A DNA stretch of 64,000 bases from contig CM054058.1 in NCBI GenBank assembly GCA_028641055.1, positions 241,538,187 through 241,602,186 on the forward strand. The letters run 5' to 3'. The notes under the pieces were generated by a model. The model did not search any database. It was not told the origin of the DNA and was given only the letters and a program-made list of their open reading frames with translations. A program made the position numbers and the translations under genes. This document shows, piece after piece, positions 23,993 to 34,379 of the stretch; the first letter of the stretch is position 1, and each line of letters starts with the position of its first letter. This DNA comes from Alopecurus myosuroides (taxonomy: Eukaryota > Streptophyta > Magnoliopsida > Poales > Poaceae).

Positions 23993-25617
23993 GAGCATCT
24001 CCACTCGTGGCCCTTTGTAGACGTCCGGATCGGTACCCGGAGGAGCCCCTTTGTGGCTCGTCCGGATCGGCATCCGGAGGAGTCCTTTGTGGCTCGTCCG
24101 GATCGGCGCAGCGCTTTGGGCGGCCGCCCTTCCCCACTCTCGTCGTCTCCAAAGTAAAACCCCAAAACAAATTTGCCCCAAATTTTTAATTGTGCAAATA
24201 CAAAAATATTTAAACTCTTGTGCGTAAATATGAATTTTACGCCATAATTTAAAGGTTCAGGTCATTACAAAACGATAGGAATTTGTTCACGATCTAGAAT
24301 CAATCGACGTCGACGACGTTGTTGGAGCTGACGAATCCGGGGTCGGGGGTGGAGCCGAGGAAGTCGCCGTCGGCGAACTCGGCGTCCTGGGTGTCGTCCG
24401 GCGTGTCGTTGCTGCCGCCGCTCGGGATACTTGCGCTTATCGAACACCGACATGATGGCACTCCACGAGTCAATCAAGCTCTCGTCCTCTTTGGCGGTCC
24501 ACCCGATGCAATGGCTTCCACACTTCTTCTTCCCATCCTTGGCGCGTTCTTCTGCATCTTTGTCATCACCATCGTCACCAGCGTCGTCACCATCTTGGTC
24601 TTCGTCATCACCGGCGTCCTCGACATCTTGCTTCTTGTCGACAATGGCGCTCCCGTCATCATCTTGCGTCTACACCAATGAAGGACAAACAATGAACACG
24701 GTGGGTCCGCGCCAAAACAATGGAGAAAGGTGCCCGGACGTCGGGGGGGGGGGGGGGGGGTCGTACCTGACTGCCGTTGTAGCCGTTGGAGGGCGTCTAG
24801 TCACCGAAAAGATTGCGGGGACCAACGTTGAACAGGTGGCGTGCGCCGGCGTTGAAGGATAGGCTGCGGCCGGAATGGAGCTGGCCGGACGCAGCGGCAT
24901 CCCTGCGCATGCCCGGGGACGCCTCATTGATGTCGAGGCCCATCCCGGCGCCACCGGGTGCCGTCCAGAAGACGGCATTTGGGTCGAACCCGCTGAAGCC
25001 ACCGTCGTAGCCGTTGGGCTCGTTGAAATTGGGGGAGAGGCCGGGGCTCGGACTAAGCCTTGCTGGGAGCGCGGCGTGGTCGTGCCGTCCATGGGGAACG
25101 ACGACCCCGAAGGCGATGAGCTCGAGCCACCTCCCGGGTTGCTTCCAACGGTGTCGGCCAGCAGGTCGAGGTTCTCCGCCGCGAGCAAGGCCTTCTTCTT
25201 CTATAGAAGATTTCGACGCTCCTTCGTGTTGGTCGGCCTCCCACTCGGTGTCGGTCATGCCCTCCGGCCGCTCCTTGACGTCGGCCTTTGACGGCGGCCT
25301 TGGGGGCCCTTTCGGAGGCATGGCGCTGACGACGAGGAAGGCGGAAAGGGGCGGGGAGAGGGAGGTGGTGGCGGGAAGGAAATGGAGGGGCGCGCCGGGG
25401 TCTGGGATGGTTTTGTGGGCGCTTTATGTCTCTGGCAGGGCGGCCCCGCGACGCCCAACGAGTCATCTGGAGCCCCCATGGGAACCCGTGGGGGCGGGGT
25501 TAGGATGATTTTTCCGGACGGGAAGGCCCAATGGGGGCGCAAGTGGGCGATTTCGGGGCCCGTCCGGATGGGAAGGAGGTTGGGAGGGGGGCCTTTGGGG
25601 CGTGAGTGGGGATACTC
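23993..25617 (-). mobile_element. 1,625-bp PIF/Harbinger-type element with Myb-like ORF remnants
   Basis: TTA duplications at 23990-23992 and 25618-25620 flank imperfect inverted ends (left GAGCATCTCCACTCGTGGCC; right, reverse-complemented, GAGTATCCCCACTCACGCCC). Three subterminal repeats of GTCCGGATCGG at 24023, 24060 and 24096 (36-37 bp apart) resemble transposase-binding repeats. The interior carries a minus-strand two-exon ORF but no transposase. An 18-base G run (24743-24760) lies in the presumed intron. Confidence 0.8.
24302..25321 (-). pseudogene. Harbinger ORF1-like (Myb/SANT-type) gene, frameshifted
   Basis: Starts at 25321 with MPPKGPPRPPSK. The first exon runs to about 24797, ending near GPRNLFG at a GTGACT donor-like site, and includes SPSPGLSPNFNEPNGYDG. 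After an intron with an 18-G run, a second exon from about 24683 reads an Asp-rich repeat region, then KKKCGSHCIGWTAKEDES, which resembles the first helix of the Myb/trihelix-like domain in PIF/Harbinger ORF1. A frameshift near 24420 separates this from an acidic C-terminal frame (DTPDDTQDAEF) ending about 24302. Only the start of the Myb-like domain is present, so DNA-binding activity is doubtful. Confidence 0.5.
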
Positions 25618-25620
25618 TTA

Positions 25621-26055
25621 GAGCATCTCCAACCACGAACCCCAAACCCTCCCTATATGCCTAGGCAGGCAACCCGGACACTGGCCGCGCGGAAAACATG
25701 TGCCCAACCATGTTAGATGTAGTCAGCCCAAATGTCCGGGCTGGGCCGCCTCACACACCTCAAACTCAGCCCAAATATGTGGAGGACTTGGGGTTGCCCG
25801 GGTGGTCCGCCATGTCAGATCCGACAAGCTGGGCCCGCACAATTTTGAAGGAAAATCTTGATCCGTCACCACTCCCCCTACCCACCCCCACACACACTTT
25901 CATTTCGGCCGCCACACCCGTCAAATTTCCGCCCTCGCCCCCGTCTCCGCTCGTAGCCCTCGTCGCCGTAGAGAGAGGAGATAGTATGAATGTCACATAC
26001 GTGGAGTCAGTGGAGAAGGGCGCGTCGTCGGAGTCGGGGAACGGGGGGTGGGGGG
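25621..26055. mobile_element. Truncated second Harbinger-type end
   Basis: GAGCATCTCCAACC directly follows the TTA at 25618-25620, so a second terminal sequence begins where the previous element ends. Its opposite end is not visible before the copia LTR at 26056, which interrupts it. Confidence 0.5.
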
Positions 26056-27472
26056 TGAACGTATAGTATGGGCACCTAGAGGGGGTGAATAGGTGCTACT
26101 TCCAAATTTTTATTTTTTGATTTAGGCTTCACATAAAGGTAAATTTCCTAGATATGCAACTACGGTGAATTTACCTATATGGCAAGAGCTACACAAAGCA
26201 AGAGAAAAACAAAGAATAGAGTAACCGATAGCGGAAACACATGGAGACAATGATGTATTCACGAGTTCCTCCTTTTGAGGGGAGTACGTCTCGTTGGAGG
26301 GGTGTGAGTGTCGCCACGAAGTTCTACTCAACGCCACAAAGGACTCACCCTATTCTCCGATGACCTCGCCACAAAAGCCTAATTCACTTTCCACTATGGA
26401 TTCCCCCGAGGCGGAATCCAGAGACTTTACAATGAGCTTGAGGCACACACCCACAACTGAATTGGGGGATCTCAAGAACACCAAGAATCTGTTACGCAAC
26501 AAGTGAGCAACACAAGATCTAGGTTTTCCTACCAAGAATCTGTTACGCAACAAGTGAGCAACACAAGATATAGGTTTTCCACAAGGAAACCCTAGAAACA
26601 AATCCGTCAAGTGAATTAGGAGGAAATGAAGAACGACTTGGTGAAGATGTAGATCGGGACCTTCTCATTCAATCCTCCGAAGATCAACAAGTTTGGGTGG
26701 AGGGATTGGGAGATCTCAAGGGTTGGTGAGCTCAATTAATGGTGGACTTAAATGTTGGACGAGTTACCTCTCTTGGGGAAGAAACACTCTTATATAGGGG
26801 TCCACAAAAACTTTCCGTTATGTGACTCTTCGTGCATGGCGGTACTATCGCTGAGTCTAGTGGTACTACCGCCGCCTGAAGGTCAAGAGGTACTATGGTG
26901 CACCACTCACTAGCTCCTGGCGGTACAACCGTGGAAGTACCGCTGATTGCCAGGAGCGGTACTACCGATAAAGCACTAGGTACTACCGCTGGCCACCCTC
27001 ATGATTTTTACTCGAGGTGGCTGGCGGTAGTACTATGGCACTACCGCACTAGTACCTTAGGGACACGAGAGAGCAAAAATGGCCCGGTGGTATTTTTCCC
27101 GGTACTTCCAGCGATACTAACGCGTTTCTGATGGAAGCGGTACTACCGCCGAGCAAGACTCGCTCCGGGTAAATAATGCGTGCCAACGGTACTACTAGGT
27201 CATTACCGCCAGAACATCAGAGACGAAATTCTATCTGACGGTACTTTGCGCGGTACAGCCCGCGGTACTACCCGCTTCCTTGAGGTAGCGGTACTACCGC
27301 TGGGTGACCCGGTACTACTGCTGCACCATTACTTATTCATTGGCTGAGATTTCGACGCCTCTCCCTTTTTGCGCGAAACTGATTTTTCCTGAAAGAACTT
27401 AGACGCGATGTTAGGATCTTAATTATGTTGTTATTAAATCCTAAAAAAATTAGAGAGATCGATGCACTTTCA
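26056..27472 (-). repeat. 3' LTR of the Maximus-like copia element
   Basis: On the minus strand it begins TGAAAGTGCATCGATC right after the purine tract (AAAAAGGGGGAGAC, complement of 27473-27486) and ends near 26056. The outer end reads TGAACGTATAGTATGGGC on the + strand, a mutated form of the TGAAAGTGCACTATGG end seen in the related solo LTR. It contains many copies of the palindrome-like GCGGTACTACCGC (26840-27330). Confidence 0.75.
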
Positions 27473-27879
27473 GTCTCCCCCTTTTTGGGGTTTGATGGCA
27501 ACACAACTAAGAGAGCTAGTAAAAAATAGGCGGAGCACTTTTTCGGGAAGATGTTATTTTATGGGTTTGCTTTTGAATGCAAAACACATTCCTTTTAAGA
27601 TGAAGCTCCCCCTAGATTATATAATCCTAACAAGGTAATAAAATAGCGAGATATAATGCTTGCCACCAAGACAACATAACGATAAGATGTAAGTCTAAAC
27701 ATTTAAATATCCATAGGTTCAACTTAAAACGAGAAACGAGAACGAGAGCTAGGCACAACGAAGAGAAACAACCAATAAACGCAAGTTTTTTTGCCTACAC
27801 CCATGCAAATAACCATGCAAACGCCTAATAGAACTCTCTCCCCCTTTAACATCAAGACACCAAAAGGAGAGAGGCGGTG

Positions 27880-29257
27880 CTAACGTCCCTGGAGATCACT
27901 TGCTGGGGCTAGAGGCACTGGCAGGGCTCTAGTTGGCTTCATCTTCTGGGTCGACATCTTCAACCTCCGCATCAGGATCTCCACAAGTCCACGGCTCATG
28001 AGGAGTGGTGGCATCATCCTCGAGATCTGGATCCACCCAGGTGTCAGCATGCTTGGACTTCCACTCTTTGGACTCAGAGATCTTGTCCTCAGACCCAGCA
28101 ACAACGGGAACCCCTAGGTAAAGCGATCCCAAGACAGCTGACATTCCTTCTTGCTACGGACATGGGCACGATAGGCTTGATGCTCCATGTCCTCCTGGTG
28201 ATAGACCACCTTCTTTAGTGTCAGAAACCCACTTGCGTAAATCATGCTTCTTGGCCTTGCTTTCAATCTCAAAGTGAGAATCACTCGAGCCATCCATGTC
28301 ACCAGCATCTTCACCATCGAAGAGAGAAACCAAGTTCTTCTTGATGCGAAGTTCCTTGACATGGTGGGTAGAGAGCTGTTGGTCATTGTCCAAAAGAGCT
28401 GCAAGCTGCTGAGAACGATGCAAGGAGTGAGAAATAAGATGGATGACCATAGGAGTAAACACCAGAGCACACCTCTTTATGACTGAGATGTACATATTAT
28501 TCCACATAACATCCATGAAATCCAGCTTCAGACCATCACCACGACGCCTATGGGTGTAAACCAATATATCAGTGAGGGAGCCATGAATCTGATCAAAGTT
28601 ACCAACACGTGGTGCAAGAGTGTTGTGGAAGATCCTGTGCAGAATGTCGTAGACTAGGAGCAAGTTCTTCTGAAATCCAACCATAGAACGAACCAGGATA
28701 TATAGGTCATAAATCTCATGATGAGACGTAGACTTCTATGGATAGGGAATCCTGAAGTCAGTGGATGTAGAGGCATGATCAGGGACAGGTCCATAATCCT
28801 GAAGACCAAACAATGCAACAAACTGAGCCCATGTGGCGGTGAACCTCTGATTCTTGGTCATTCAGGTGATCTTCCTGTCATCATCAGTATAAAAGTAGAG
28901 AGTGGCATAGAACTGGCCTGCAAGGTGTTCATCATAGTCTTCATTCACCTCAGTAAAATCCAGGAGACCAAACTCCTCACAAACCTCAAGAGCCCCGCCA
29001 AAATAGTCCGAGTTAGCTCTCATGTACGGAACACTGGAGTACTGCTTAACCACTATGTTCTTAGCAAATGGGTATTCTTCATAGAAGATCTGCTCTTGGA
29101 AGCGAGTACAGAAACACTCATTGACACGAGGTTCCCGGGGCTTGACATAGGGATTGATTTTGCGCTCTTTCTTGAACGATTCATCTGAGATATTGGTGAT
29201 GGACTGATTCTTGGAGGCCTGAGACTTCATCAGAATAAAGCATTGCCGACGAGTCAA
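27880..29257 (-). pseudogene. Extra (env-position) ORF of the Maximus-like element
   Basis: Fragments in minus-strand order: 29257-28862 (containing FYATLYFYTDDDRKIT), a stop, then similar sequence to 28684-28114 (YDILHRIFHNTLAPRV, then VMWNNMYISVIKRC), then 28104-27880. They lie between pol and the 3' LTR, where SIRE/Maximus-type elements carry an extra, so-called envelope-like ORF. I see no convincing signal peptide or transmembrane segment, so the envelope label is positional only. At least two in-frame stops break it. Confidence 0.5.
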
Positions 29258-29550
29258 GTTGGACTGAGTGATGAGTTCTTCTTCTTGATCATCTTGAGCC
29301 CATTTGCGTGCCCGCTTACCGGCCGCTTGCGACCTCCACGAGAACCACTACCAGCTGAGAAAGCAAGGAAGGAAAGCATATGGGATAGGTTAAAATATCA
29401 CAAAAAAGGACCTAAGAGAAGATTCCCATATGTGAAAATGAAGGGGAAAAAACTCTAGGTCACGGTAGTACCGCTGGTACCAACGTTCCCAGCCATAGCG
29501 GTAGTACCGCTCCCGAAAAGCGGTAGTATCGTTGCTGGCGGAGCTGCCAC

Positions 29551-31225
29551 GGCACCCACGGGTACTTTTGTGACCGCGAGATATTGTGCAACTTACAAAC
29601 ACAGGAGGAATCTACTCAAGGAGACAACAACACGTTCAAATTCAACACATCGAGATCCCAAGAACCCTATCAATGTCTTCTCTCAAGATCTACTCAAGGG
29701 AGAAAGGAATTGAGGAGTGCCCGAGCTCATCTTCATGAAGAGGACGAGGAGTTGACGCCGGAACTCCTCCCGGTGAGAGAGAGGCAATCAACGGCCAGAG
29801 GGGCCCTTCCTGATGGCGAGATGAGGCGGCGGCGGCATTCTCTTATGTGGGGGTCGAGTAAGGGAGTTGGGGGTAAATTAAACCACCCCCTCCCAGACCT
29901 AACTTAACCCCACAGAAAAACGCCGCAGCGGTAGTACCGCCCACTTGGTACGTGCGATACTGCGATAGTAGTACAGTTCCGAGGAGCCAGTGTGGAGACA
30001 CTTGTACAAGGATGGAAGTACCGCCCGTCTTACCGGTAGTACCGGTGCCTGGGTACCACTGTCAGCAGCAGCGGTAGGACCGCTGTAGCTGGCAGTAGTA
30101 CCGCTAGCCAAGTTTCATCTTGCTGACAAGGGGTCCAAGAAATGTTGTTTCGTGAAAGAGCACATTTTCAGAATAGGAGTGTTGGGTCTTGGGATTGAGA
30201 CACTCATACATGTGATGGTACTTCACACCCAATACTTGCAAGATGCAAACGAATAAATGCCAAGATTGAGTATGTTTTCCATGAAACCAACAAAAACACG
30301 AAAAAGGTATGCAACAAAGTCCAACTAAGAACAAACTCTTCAAAAGTAAGAGGTTGGTGTCCTAGGCCACCATGCAACAGAGCATGGCACCCACGGGTAC
30401 TGCTGTGACAGTGAGAGATTGTGCAACTTACAAACACAGGGGGAATCTACTCAAGGAGACAGCAACACGTTCAAATTCAAAACATAGAGATCCCAATTAC
30501 CCTATCAATGTCTTCTCTCAAGATCTACTCAAGGCAGAGAGGAATTGAGGAGTACCCGAGCTCATCTTTATGAAGAGGACGTAGGAGTTGATGCCGGAAC
30601 TCCTCCCGGTGAGAGAGAGGCAATCAACGGTCGGAGGGGCCCTTCCTGATGGCGAGATGAGGCGGCGGCGACGTTTTCCTATGTGGGGATTGAGCAAGGA
30701 AGTTGTGGGGGGGGGGGTAAATGAAACCACCCCCTCCTAGACCTAAGTTAACCCCACGGAAAAACGCCGCAGCGGTAGTACCTCCCACTTGGTACGTACG
30801 ATACTGCGACAGTAATACAGTTCCTAGGAGCCAGTGTGGAGACACTTGTACAAGGACAGTAGTACCTCCTGTCTTACCGGTAGTACCGGTGCCTGGGTAC
30901 CACTGTCAGTAGCAGCGGTAGGACTGCTGCAGCTGGCAGTAGTACCACTAGCCAAGTTTCATCTTGCTGACAAGGGGTCCAAGAAATGTTGTTTCGAGAA
31001 AGAGCACATTTTTAGGATAGGAGTGTTGGGGCTTGGGATTGAGACACTCATACAGGTGATGGTACTTCTCACCCAATACTTGCAAGATGCAAACGAATAA
31101 ATGCCAAGATTGAGTATGTTTTTCATGAAACCAACAAAAACACCAAAAAAAAGGTATGCAATAAAGTCCAACTAAGAACGAACTCTTCAAAAGGAAGAGG
31201 TTGGTGGCCTAGGCCACCATGCAAC
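29551..31225 (-). repeat. 840-bp tandem duplication in the post-pol spacer
   Basis: Unit 1 is about 29551-30385 and unit 2 about 30386-31225; equivalent landmarks are 844 bp apart (29921 and 30765; 30111 and 30955). Copies differ by roughly 5% and small indels, including a G-run in unit 2 (about 30707). Both carry the same 80-codon minus-strand ORF (30104-30343 and 30948-31190) and GCGGTAGTACCGC palindromes. Confidence 0.9.
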
Positions 31226-31439
31226 AGAGTATGGTATGTCACCGTGAAGATGTATTTGGGTGCATGGCCAAGTCTCAACATTTTAGCTCACAATTAAAGA
31301 ATAGAAAATAGCGATATAAATGAATTTTACTTTGGGCATAACGGGGGAGGGAGAGCCCAATGTGTTAGGACAACGCTCCCCCTACGTCCATTTCTACTCC
31401 TAAACTCAAACACATAGTCAAACAGAGGTGTGTATTCAA

Positions 31440-31560
31440 GATCCTCAAGTCAAGCTCCTTGAATCGGTGATATTTAGCTCATTCCTCAAAAACATGAATC
31501 TTGTATCATTAAGGGGCTTTGTGAAAATGTCGGCAAGTTGATCCTTGGTGGGAACATATG
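31440..31560 (-). pseudogene. RNase H C-terminus of the Maximus-like copia
   Basis: Minus-strand reading gives VPTKDQLADIFTKPL and RNELNITDSR, the standard copia polymerase terminus, ending at about 31440. It joins the piece at 32927-33063 once the solo LTR is removed. Confidence 0.8.
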
Positions 31561-32926
31561 TGAAAGATCATCTTCAGTTTTGATAATTAATGACAACATA
31601 CTTATTGGACTAATATCTTTTTGAGAGTATTTGCAGGTCCTATTTGTTATATATGAAAATGCCCAGGTTCATCAAATATACAATCTCTACGGGTTACAAA
31701 AATGTTTCGAATGGAAAGAGCTCGAAGAAACAAAGCCGGGGGCCATTTTTGCAAGCAGCGGAGGCTCCGGTGAAACCACCGGAACCTCCGCCCCATGCTT
31801 TTCCCAGCCTCATCCAGGCGCTGGCCTCCGATGCAAGGTCCGGTGGAACCTCCGCTAAAAACACTTTTGGATGCATAAGAGCGGAGGCTCCAGCGGAGCC
31901 TCCGGCGTACATCCGGTGGGCGGAGCCTCCGGTGAAACCACTGGAGCCTCCGCTGGCTCCACTGCCCCACTGGGGGGCTGGCCTTCGGTGGCGCCTCCGG
32001 TGCAACCTTCGCTGAAACCCCCTTCGGGTGCATAAGAGCGGAGGCTGCAGCGGAGCCTCCGTTGGACCTCCGGTGGGCGGAACCTCCACCGTTTCCACCG
32101 GAGCCTCCGCCCTGCAGGATCCAGTTTGGTGAAAACAAGCTGCGTGTGTGCACGTATAAGAAGACCACCGGAGCCTCCGGTGTTGCGTGGACTGCACAAC
32201 GGCCACTTGAGGGGAAGGGGTATTTAAAGCCTTCCCCTACCTCATAAATTCCTAAGCTTTTCACATTCTCTCTCCTAGCCATTAATGAAAGCTTCAACCT
32301 CCTAGATCTCCCTCTCCAACCACCCAAACACTCCGAAACTTTGTGGAGAGCTAGAGGAGACCTAGATCCGTGATTCCACCAAAGGAATTTCAAATCCATC
32401 CACCACATACTAGTAGATCTAGAATCCTACTTGAGGCCTAGAAACCTTAATGATCTTGTGCTTGTAGCTTCCACCTTATTGCAAGAAGCTTCGGATTCGT
32501 TGAGAGCCTCCATCCATCTTGTGGAGTGTCCTCAACCTTGTGTAAAGTTTTGGTCAATGCCTTCAAGTCGATCTCATAGTGGAAACGAGAATATCTCTCA
32601 CCGGAGAAGCTCAAGGAGAATAAGGTGTGCACAACTGTGCTATTGAGGAGCGCCTAGGTGGCTCCCCACATCTCCAATGTAGACGTACTTCTCTTGTGAA
32701 GGAACTACGGGAAACATATCCTTGTCTCCTTGTTTACACTTATGGTTTATCTTGTTGCCTTTCGTTTTACTTCCGTTGTGTATCTTATCTTGTATCACTT
32801 AGGTTTCTCACCTAGTTGCACATCTAGAGAACCTTATTTTATCTTGCTTAGCCATAATTAAAAGGAAAAGAAGAAAATTGGTAGTCAATCTATTCACCCC
32901 CTCTAGTTGACCATAGTGCACTTTCA
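31561..32926 (+). mobile_element. Solo LTR of a Maximus-like copia element
   Basis: 1,366 bp starting TGAAAGATCATCTTC and ending GTGCACTTTCA, flanked by ATATG on both sides (31556-31560 and 32927-32931). No internal region, primer site or partner LTR is present, so it is the product of LTR-LTR recombination. Its outer end matches the end of the host element's own LTR (CCCCCTCTAG plus the GTGCACTTTCA terminus), so both belong to related families. The interior is rich in GGAGGCTCCGG/CCGGAGCCTCC inverted repeats (31750-32190). Confidence 0.88.
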
Positions 32927-33063
32927 ATATGCTAGCTCAATATCTCCACGGACAACATGATATCTAATGAAGTAATGATGAATCTCAATACGATTTGTTC
33001 TTGTGTATTGCACGGGGTAGTAGGCAATCTTGATGGCACTTTCATCGTCACACAAAAGAGGCA
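32927..33063 (-). pseudogene. RNase H segment of the Maximus-like copia
   Basis: Minus-strand reading gives PLLCDDESAIKIAYYP then IEIHHYFIRYHV and GDIELAY, typical copia RNase H. It is continuous with 38055 onward across the 5-kb insertion (target AGGCA) and with 31560 across the solo LTR. Confidence 0.85.
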
Positions 33064-34379
33064 CGATACGTCTCCAACGTATCTATAATTTCTGATGCTC
33101 CATGATCATATTTTGCCAATTGCTACTTGTTTTTCTCCCTTATTTATAGCATTTTTATACGTTTTCTGGGACTAACCTATTAACAAGATGCCAAGTGCCG
33201 CTTCCCTGTTTTCTGCTGTTTTTTATTTCAGAAAAGTTGTTCTGGAAATATTCTCGGAATTGGACCCCACAAATCCCGAAGTTCTATTTTCACCGGAAGC
33301 ATCCAGAAGACCGAAGAGGTCCCGGAGGGGGACCCTAGAGCCCCCACACCATAGGATCGCGCGGGCTCCCCCTGGCCGCGCCACCTAGGGGTGTGGGCTC
33401 CCTGGCCATCCCCCGGCATCGCCCTTTCGCGCATATATACTCCCTGAGGTGTAAACCCTGAAACAATCGACCTTTTCCACAAAATACATCCGTAGCTCCG
33501 CCGCTGCCGCCGACAAGTTTCGGGGGACAGATCTCTGTTCTGGCACCCTGCCGGTGCGGGGGAGTGCCCCCGGAACCCATCTCCATCGACTCCACCGCCA
33601 TCTCCATCGCCATTGTTGTCTCCTATGATGAGGAGGGAGTAGTTCTCCCCCGAGGCTGAGGGCTCTACCGGTCGCTATGTGGTTCATCTCTCCCTCCCAT
33701 GGTGTGATCTATATGTGATCATGAGCTTTGTAATCTATTTGAATTCGTAGATGTTACTCTTCATCTTTTGCTACTCAAGTGCTTTATTAATATGAACTTT
33801 GGAGTCACCTTGTCCCGCGGTGTGAAGGTGACAATGTGCACGCCGTGTGTGTGTCCTCTATGAATTGTGGAGTTTGCTTAGTACCTTCTAGGGCACTCAT
33901 AGTGACAGTGTGGGGTTAACTAGACATGGGAATACCAACTTGAGGAGTGCTGTTACAGCCCTACGCAATGATTAGTGTTCGTTATCCAACCGGAGAGGGT
34001 TAAGAGTAGCATAGTGAGAGAAGATATCTAGTTATTCATTTATGTGATCATTGTTGAGAGTGTCCTCTAGTGAAAGTAGGAGCCCTAGGCCTTATTTCCA
34101 AGCATTGAAACACCGTTTTCCGCCTGTTTTGCTACATGTTTGCTTGCTGCCATTTTTATTTTAGATTGCTATTATCACTTATTATCATCCATATTACTCG
34201 CATTTCACTATATCTTCGCTGAACTAGTGCACCTATATACCTGACAAGTATATTGGGTGTGTTGGGGACACAAGAGACTTCTTGTATCTTAATTGCAGAG
34301 TTGCTTGAGAGGGATATCTTTGACCTCTACCTCCCTGAGTTCGATAAACCTTGGGTGATCCAATTTAGGGAAACTTGCT
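33064..34379 (+). repeat. 5' LTR of the 5-kb element, 3' end missing
   Basis: Aligns with 36663-37980 up to GGGAAACTTGCTG, then diverges completely. The loss of the LTR end together with the primer site suggests an internal deletion. Confidence 0.8.

Noticed and set aside
24743..24760. 18-base G run
   Set aside because: Located in the presumed intron of a decayed Harbinger ORF; most likely slippage or sequencing noise.
27880..29257. Retroviral envelope protein
   Set aside because: Position fits an envelope-like ORF, but no signal peptide, transmembrane segment or cleavage site is visible, so only the positional description is kept.
31647..32408. 253-codon minus-strand ORF
   Set aside because: Lies inside a solo LTR; the frame is kept open by GGAGGC-type palindromic repeats.
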